From positions 1 to 26,576 of the forward strand of contig CASECH010000204.1 of the NCBI GenBank assembly GCA_949286405.1: DNA of 26,576 nt, in the 5' to 3' direction. Positions within the stretch are counted from its first letter, which is position 1; the number at the start of each line of letters is the position of its first letter. The position numbers and the translations under genes were made by a program. The notes beneath the pieces were generated by a model. That model had not been told where the DNA came from. It saw only the letters and a program-made list of their open reading frames with translations, and made no database searches. Shown piece by piece: positions 22,932 through 26,576 of this stretch. This DNA is from an uncultured bacterium (GTDB taxonomy: Bacteria; Cyanobacteriota; Vampirovibrionia; Gastranaerophilales; Gastranaerophilaceae).

Positions 22932-23804
22932 ATGAAAAAGATACTATTTTTATTTGGATTTATATTTTTATTAGCATCTAACCCTTGTTATGCAATAAAA
23001 ATTGGTCTTCAGACTCAGGTTGATTATGCTTCTGTCGGGACTTCTGTGAAGGGTACTATAATTGATGCTAATACTAATCATACGGTGTGTGATTTGGATG
23101 CTATGAAAGGTTATCATATCAGACCTTATCGTAATTTGATGGCAATAAGGATTGATGGAAAGTATTATAAGATTAATTCTGATAATATTGTTATCAGAAC
23201 AAAGGATAATGCAAACGGTTTTATAAGTGCTAAAGGTAAATGGTATAGAGGACTTATTATGATTCAAAATAAAAATGGTCAGCTTACTGTTATAAATAAT
23301 GTACCTTTAGAAGATTATATAAAAGGTGTTGTGCCTTCAGAGATGCCATCTTCTTGGGAATCTGAAGCACATAAAGCTCAAGCAATTGCTGCAAGAAGTT
23401 ATGCTCTTGCAAATCTGGGCAAAAGAGCAAAATTCGGATATGATTTAAAAGATACGCCTGAAGATCAAGCATATGGTGGTGCATCTGCTGAGACGACAAA
23501 AACAAATTCTGCGGTTGATGATACAAAAGGGATTGTTTTGACGTATAATATGCAAGTTATTACTGCTTATTATTCTGCATCTGCCGGAGGACAGACATCT
23601 GCTGCGGCTTGGGGTGCTGATTTACCATATTTGAGGTCTGTACCTTCTTTTGATGACAATGTCAAAAAGAACGGGCATGGTATCGGTATGTCACAGCACG
23701 GAGCAAATAATTTAGCAAAACAAGGATACAACGCATATCAAATTTTACAATATTTTTATAATGATGTGAAATTTGCACGTGTAAATCCTGATGTGTACAA
23801 ATAA
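22932..23804 (+). CDS. Compact SpoIID/LytB-domain protein (peptidoglycan-remodelling family)
   Basis: I chose ATG 22932, which gives a proper signal peptide (MKKILFLFGFIFLLASNPCY, cleavage after about residue 21); a start 24 bases earlier would add a polar leader. The product has 290 residues. The SpoIID domain starts near residue 120 with VPLEDYIKGVVPSEMPSSWE, including the conserved glutamate E137, the catalytic position of SpoIID. KAQAIAARSYAL, YYSASAGGQTSAA and PYLRSVPSFDD follow, then directly NGHGIGMSQHGA near residue 247. In typical members a segment of roughly 80-100 residues separates the last two motifs; it is missing here without any frameshift. SpoIID enzymes are lytic transglycosylases acting on denuded glycan; non-sporulating relatives exist, and I see no sporulation genes nearby. 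Confidence 0.85.
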   Translation: MKKILFLFGFIFLLASNPCYAIKIGLQTQVDYASVGTSVKGTIIDANTNHTVCDLDAMKGYHIRPYRNLMAIRIDGKYYKINSDNIVIRTKDNANGFISAKGKWYRGLIMIQNKNGQLTVINNVPLEDYIKGVVPSEMPSSWESEAHKAQAIAARSYALANLGKRAKFGYDLKDTPEDQAYGGASAETTKTNSAVDDTKGIVLTYNMQVITAYYSASAGGQTSAAAWGADLPYLRSVPSFDDNVKKNGHGIGMSQHGANNLAKQGYNAYQILQYFYNDVKFARVNPDVYK

Positions 23805-23830
23805 TTAAAATATTGAGAAATATTGCAAAT

Positions 23831-23856
23831 AGGATATTTTATACCTCTTATATCCT
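23831..23856 (+). other. Weak hairpin after the SpoIID-like gene
   Basis: AGGATAT (23831-23837) can pair with ATATCCT (23850-23856) around a 12-base loop. No T-run follows, so terminator function is doubtful. Confidence 0.25.
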
Positions 23857-23905
23857 CAAAATTAAAGTATATTCTAATAATCAATAATTTTTTTTTACAA
23901 ACCCC

Positions 23906-23933
23906 TTGTCAAATTTGAATAAAATGCTATAAT
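23906..23933 (+). promoter_or_regulatory. Strong HU gene promoter with extended -10
   Basis: TTGTCA (23906-23911) is followed by a 16-base spacer and TATAAT (23928-23933), with TGC just before it making an extended -10. The transcript should begin near 23940, leaving a leader of about 70 bases. Confidence 0.85.
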
Positions 23934-23953
23934 AATTTTTGTCGAAGAAGAAA

Positions 23954-23992
23954 GAGCATGCATGGAGAATGGTTTCTGCTCATTGTATGCAT
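23954..23992 (+). promoter_or_regulatory. Leader of the HU gene with two mutually exclusive stems
   Basis: GAGCA (23954-23958) can pair with TGCTC (23977-23981). Alternatively ATGCAT (23958-23963) can pair with ATGCAT (23987-23992), supported by AATG with CATT inside. The two foldings share bases and so exclude each other. The AGAAGGAGG ribosome site follows at 23998-24006. Confidence 0.4.
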
Positions 23993-24012
23993 AAGGTAGA
24001 AGGAGGTTCATA

Positions 24013-24285
24013 ATGAACAAAGAAGAATTGGTAAAAGAAGTATCAAAAAAAGCTAAAGTATCTCAAAAAGCAACTGCTGATATCATTGCAGCAACTTTAG
24101 AAACTATTGAAAAAACTGTAGCTAAAGGTAAAAAAGTTACTCTAGTTGGTTTCGGTACATTTGAACCACGTAAAAGAGCTGCTAGAACTGGTCGTAACCC
24201 ACAAACTGGTGCAGAACTAAAAATCGCTGCAAAAACAGTTCCTGCATTCTCAGCTGGTAAAAAATTCAAAGAACTTGTAAAATAG
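24013..24285 (+). CDS. hup: HU-family nucleoid DNA-binding protein
   Basis: This 90-residue protein has exactly the normal HU length and sequence pattern: MNKEELVKEVSKKAKVSQKA, then KGKKVTLVGFGTFEPRKRAA, RTGRNPQTGAELKI and VPAFSAGKKFKELVK. The RxGRNPQTG arm inserts into the DNA minor groove. HU dimers bend and compact the chromosome. A very strong AGAAGGAGG site, a strong promoter and more even codon use all predict abundant expression. It is a single-gene unit closed by a bidirectional terminator shared with rsmD. Confidence 0.97.
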   Translation: MNKEELVKEVSKKAKVSQKATADIIAATLETIEKTVAKGKKVTLVGFGTFEPRKRAARTGRNPQTGAELKIAAKTVPAFSAGKKFKELVK

Positions 24286-24305
24286 TTTTTTGATTAGAAA
24301 AGTTT

Positions 24306-24341
24306 AAAAAGAGTGAAGTTAGAAATAGCTTCACTCTTTTT
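24306..24341. terminator. Bidirectional intrinsic terminator
   Basis: AAAAAGAGTGAAG (24306-24318) pairs with CTTCACTCTTTTT (24329-24341). Two further pairs and a T-G wobble close a GAAA loop. T-runs occur in both orientations. It serves HU and rsmD, and its last base is in the rsmD stop codon. Confidence 0.92.
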
Positions 24342-24862
24342 TATTTTTCAAGTCTTAAAAATGTAATATATTTATCTCCGTATTTTTTTTGTTTAATAAG
24401 CTCATACTTAGAATAGTCAACATTATTTACGTGTTCTAAAATTACAATGTCTGATGCTATTTGTTTTATTGCATTAAGACTTTTTTCGTATATCCCTGAG
24501 TAGTATGGTGGATCTATGTATATAACATCAAACTTCGTTTCTAGTTTTTGGACTACTTTTGTACTATCTCCGATTAGAAGTTTTGGTTGTGGCGAAAATT
24601 TCTTATAATTATTTTTTATTATGGCAGCTACTTTAGGATGTTTTTCAATAGCGGTTGCAGCTTTAAACCCTCTGGAAAGAGCTTCAAGCCCCATTACACC
24701 TGAACCTGCATACATGTCAAGAAAACTTTTATTTTCAAAATCAATCAAAGATTGCAATGTGTTAAATACGCTCATTCTGACTTTTGAAAGTGTTGGACGA
24801 GTAATATTTTCATCTGGAGAAGTTATTTTTTGACCTTTGAATATACCTGCTGTGATAATCAT
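24341..24862 (-). CDS. rsmD: 16S rRNA (guanine966-N2)-methyltransferase RsmD
   Basis: This 173-residue protein begins MIITAGIFKGQKITSPDENI, followed by TRPTLSKVRMSVFNTL, the typical RsmD opening. The SAM-binding motif is FLDMYAGSGVMGLEALSRG, and the catalytic motif IYIDPPYYSG is of the N6/N2-methyltransferase DPPY type. It methylates G966 of 16S rRNA in the small ribosomal subunit. The length is slightly short but complete. The start lacks a Shine-Dalgarno sequence, and a TAAAAT box ends 7 bases upstream, so a leaderless mRNA is likely. Confidence 0.93.
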   Translation of the reverse strand: MIITAGIFKGQKITSPDENITRPTLSKVRMSVFNTLQSLIDFENKSFLDMYAGSGVMGLEALSRGFKAATAIEKHPKVAAIIKNNYKKFSPQPKLLIGDSTKVVQKLETKFDVIYIDPPYYSGIYEKSLNAIKQIASDIVILEHVNNVDYSKYELIKQKKYGDKYITFLRLEK

Positions 24863-24869
24863 ATTTACT

Positions 24870-24875
24870 ATTTTA
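24870..24875 (-). promoter_or_regulatory. Putative rsmD -10 box overlapping the fixC -35 element
   Basis: TAAAAT on the minus strand ends 7 bases before the rsmD ATG. It shares bases 24872-24875 with the -35 of the opposing fixC promoter. The -35 for rsmD is poor. Confidence 0.4.
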
Positions 24876-24900
24876 CAATGAACATGATTTATTATATAAT
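24872..24900 (+). promoter_or_regulatory. fixCX promoter
   Basis: TTTACA (24872-24877), a 17-base spacer and TATAAT (24895-24900) precede fixC. The start point would fall near 24907, with AGGGG then acting as ribosome site for the ATG at 24922. Confidence 0.75.
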
Positions 24901-24921
24901 TTTTGTGTATAGGGGTAGTAT

Positions 24922-26244
24922 ATGATTGAAGAAAATATTGAAAAAACAGATCAAAACCATGTTGATGTAATAGTTGTAGGAGGTGGTCCTGCAGGTATTT
25001 CTTGTGCGATTACTCTTGCAAGAGCCGGTAAAGATGTTGTATTGATTGAACGTGGAAAATTTTCAGGCAGTAAGAATGTATTTGGGGGTGCTATTTATGC
25101 ACAACCAACCAGGGAAATTTTTCCGAATTTTGAAAAAGAAGCTCCTATTGAAAGAAAAAATATTGAACATAAGTATGCATTGCTTGGAGAAGATGATTCA
25201 ACCGTTATTTCTTACAAAAAGAAACATGAAGACCCTGTAAGTTATACGGTGATTCGGGCGAAGTTTGATCGTTGGATGGCTCAAGAAGCTAAAAAAGAAG
25301 GGGTTGTTATTGTCGAAGAAACTGTCGTGAGAGAGTTAATCGTAGAAAATGAGTGCGTAATAGGTGTAAGAACTGAACTAGAGGATTATTATTGTAATAT
25401 AGTCGTCTTGGCTGACGGTGTAAATTCCTTATTGGCAAAACAAATCGGACTACGTGGAGACATCGAACCTGAAGATGTTGCGATAAGCGTTAAAGAGGTC
25501 ATAAAGCTTGATAAGGAAAAAATTAATGACAGATTCCTTATTAACGATGATGAAGGGTGTATTTATGAATTATTTGGTGGCCCTATGCTTGGGATGTTAG
25601 GGCTTGGATTTATTTATACGAACGAAAATTCAATAAGTATCGGGCTTGGTATTACTTTGAATGAACTTGTTGAACGTAAAATAAAACCATATGAAATTTT
25701 AGATAAGATTAAATCTCACCCTACAATTGCTCCTTTAATTAAAGATGGAGAGGTTATTGAATATTCTGCTCACTTAATACCTGAGGGAGGTTTTAAAAAA
25801 GTTCCGATTTTGTATGGTGCAGGAGTTATGGTATGTGGTGATGCTGCGATGTTTGTTAATAATCTGCATTGGGAAGGAACTAATCTTGCTATGATTTCCG
25901 GGAAATTGGCAGGTGAGACCGCGATTATTGCATTAGGACGCGAGGATTATTCCGAAAATACTCTTGCAAAGTATCAAGAAAAACTTGAAGAATCTTTTAT
26001 TATGAAAGATCTTAGAACTTATAGAGATTTGATGGATGTTATGCATGATAAAAGTGAAGATTTTTTAGGTTATTATCCTAAAAAAATAAATTCGTTCTTT
26101 GAAATGTTTACTTCAGTCAATGGTATCCCTAAAAAAGATTTGTATTGGAAATTTATAAAGAGTATATTCAAAGATAGAGGCCTATCAGCTTTGTTTAGTG
26201 ATTTTACAAGTATTATAAAATTGTTATGGAGTATTCTACGATGA
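24922..26244 (+). CDS. fixC: FixC-type flavoprotein (ETF:quinone oxidoreductase family)
   Basis: This 440-residue protein has the FAD-binding Rossmann motif VDVIVVGGGPAGISCAITLA at about 14-33, followed by VVLIERG. A mid-region holds YTVIRAKFDRWMAQEAKKEG and VVLADGVNSLLAKQIGL. The second FAD motif GAGVMVCGDAAMFVNNLHWE is near 300-320. The family accepts electrons from electron-transfer flavoprotein (FixAB) and passes them to quinone or, with FixX, takes part in flavin-based electron bifurcation. Its stop codon overlaps the fixX start (ATGA). Genes for FixA and FixB are not in the window; they could be beyond the right edge or elsewhere. Confidence 0.92.
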   Translation: MIEENIEKTDQNHVDVIVVGGGPAGISCAITLARAGKDVVLIERGKFSGSKNVFGGAIYAQPTREIFPNFEKEAPIERKNIEHKYALLGEDDSTVISYKKKHEDPVSYTVIRAKFDRWMAQEAKKEGVVIVEETVVRELIVENECVIGVRTELEDYYCNIVVLADGVNSLLAKQIGLRGDIEPEDVAISVKEVIKLDKEKINDRFLINDDEGCIYELFGGPMLGMLGLGFIYTNENSISIGLGITLNELVERKIKPYEILDKIKSHPTIAPLIKDGEVIEYSAHLIPEGGFKKVPILYGAGVMVCGDAAMFVNNLHWEGTNLAMISGKLAGETAIIALGREDYSENTLAKYQEKLEESFIMKDLRTYRDLMDVMHDKSEDFLGYYPKKINSFFEMFTSVNGIPKKDLYWKFIKSIFKDRGLSALFSDFTSIIKLLWSILR

Positions 26245-26531
26245 GTGATAGTAAAAAAGATTTAGAAAATAAATTGTATACAGTAAAATATAATCCTGAT
26301 AGTGAGTCTCATCTTACTCCTGTGGCGGAATCTTGTGCTAACTGTCGTAGCAAAGCTTGTACATTTGTATGCCCTGCAGGGGTTTATGAGTGGGATGAAG
26401 AAAATAACAGGCTGATTGTAAATTATGAAGATTGTCTTGAGTGTGGAGCTTGTAGAATCGCTTGTGAAGATAAGTCTTTGGGTTGGGTGTATCCAAAAGG
26501 AACGAAAGGTGTAACATTTAAACAGGGCTAA
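26241..26531 (+). CDS. fixX: FixX-type ferredoxin-like protein
   Basis: With the ATG at 26241, overlapping the fixC stop as ATGA and 9 bases after GGAG, the product has 96 residues; a start at 26226 is possible but deeper in fixC. Cysteine motifs are CANCRSKACTFVCPAGVY and CLECGACRIACEDKSLGWVY, as in FixX. The latter resembles a 4Fe-4S site with C-x2-C-x2-C-x3-C. It carries electrons to or from FixC. The ending PKGTKGVTFKQG is typical of the family. Confidence 0.92.
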   Translation: MSDSKKDLENKLYTVKYNPDSESHLTPVAESCANCRSKACTFVCPAGVYEWDEENNRLIVNYEDCLECGACRIACEDKSLGWVYPKGTKGVTFKQG

Positions 26532-26545
26532 TTTTATTATTTCGC

Positions 26546-26574
26546 TTGACATAAATGCTTAAAAACGTGATAAT
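26546..26574 (+). promoter_or_regulatory. Strong outward promoter at the right edge
   Basis: TTGACA (26546-26551), a 17-base spacer and GATAAT (26569-26574) point to a transcript starting just beyond the window. No terminator is visible between fixX and this promoter. Confidence 0.75.
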
Positions 26575-26576
26575 AA

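Noticed and set aside
22932..23804. Evidence for endospore formation from the SpoIID-like gene
   Set aside because: SpoIID/LytB proteins occur in many non-sporulating bacteria, and no other sporulation gene is in the window.
1..26576. tRNA/rRNA genes, CRISPR arrays, insertion sequences, attachment sites, replication origin
   Set aside because: I found no cloverleaf-like stretch, regular spaced repeats, transposase, integrase or origin-like box cluster when reading both strands.

Overview
The window is a low-GC, densely coded bacterial chromosome segment with no RNA genes, insertion sequences, CRISPR arrays or prophage that I can see. It suggests a flagellated, diderm, anaerobic bacterium. 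The diderm evidence is the TonB/ExbB/ExbD system and exported proteins; the anaerobe evidence is a GGGtGRT-family protein, corrinoid iron-sulfur protein (CFeSP)-like subunits and FixCX. My best guess is a Gastranaerophilales/Melainabacteria-type (non-photosynthetic Cyanobacteria relative) genome. This rests on AT richness, the cyanobacterial look of the sigma-factor operon (a DUF1822-like N-terminus next to a sigma factor) and lineage-type small proteins with an N-terminal F-R/F-G motif. It is inference, not proof.

Layout, left to right. (1) 1-483: the 3' end of a GGGtGRT-family gene, sharing a bidirectional terminator with a convergent small gene for a His/Cys-rich plus ribbon-helix-helix-like protein. 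That gene has a near-perfect sigma-70 promoter. (2) 927-7630, minus strand: a three-gene operon. In transcription order it encodes a 1029-residue membrane protein (DUF1822-like N-terminus, huge acidic disordered region with a repeated ISLD-type motif, one membrane helix, TonB-like C-terminus), a sigma-70-family factor, and a triple-zinc-ribbon/P-loop ATPase/TPR protein. This is the best candidate for an undescribed signalling system. (3) 7817-9350: a small membrane protein and hemW, convergent and sharing a terminator. (4) 9491-13450, plus strand: a flagellar export/switch operon, fliM/N - fliO - fliP - fliQ - secretin-N-like exported protein - fliR. The switch gene carries a strong internal ribosome binding site and ATG that would produce a FliN-like short form. 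(5) 13461-17620, minus strand: ftsH followed by overlapping genes for small- and large-subunit-like CFeSP proteins and a hypothetical protein. (6) 17771-22101, minus strand: two exported paralogous proteins, TonB, ExbB and two ExbD proteins, ending in a strong terminator. (7) 22252-26531: a hypothetical protein, a compact SpoIID/LytB protein, HU with a structured leader, rsmD (convergent with HU), then fixC-fixX. A strong outward promoter sits at the right edge.

Connections. Two different proteins end in TonB-like domains: a conventional one beside ExbBDD, and one tied to a sigma factor and a signalling ATPase. The second could be a membrane sensor that borrows TonB architecture. Convergent gene pairs repeatedly share one bidirectional terminator that abuts or lies near the stop codons. 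Four genes (hemW, 21502-22101, the SpoIID gene and rsmD) lack a Shine-Dalgarno sequence and have a -10-like hexamer only 7-11 bases before the ATG, which predicts leaderless mRNAs.

There is no gene-free stretch over 300 bases. The longest gaps are 23805-24012 (HU promoter and leader), 7631-7816 (divergent promoter region) and 22102-22251 (divergent promoter region). All identifications come from reading the sequence and remembered family motifs; no database search was run.
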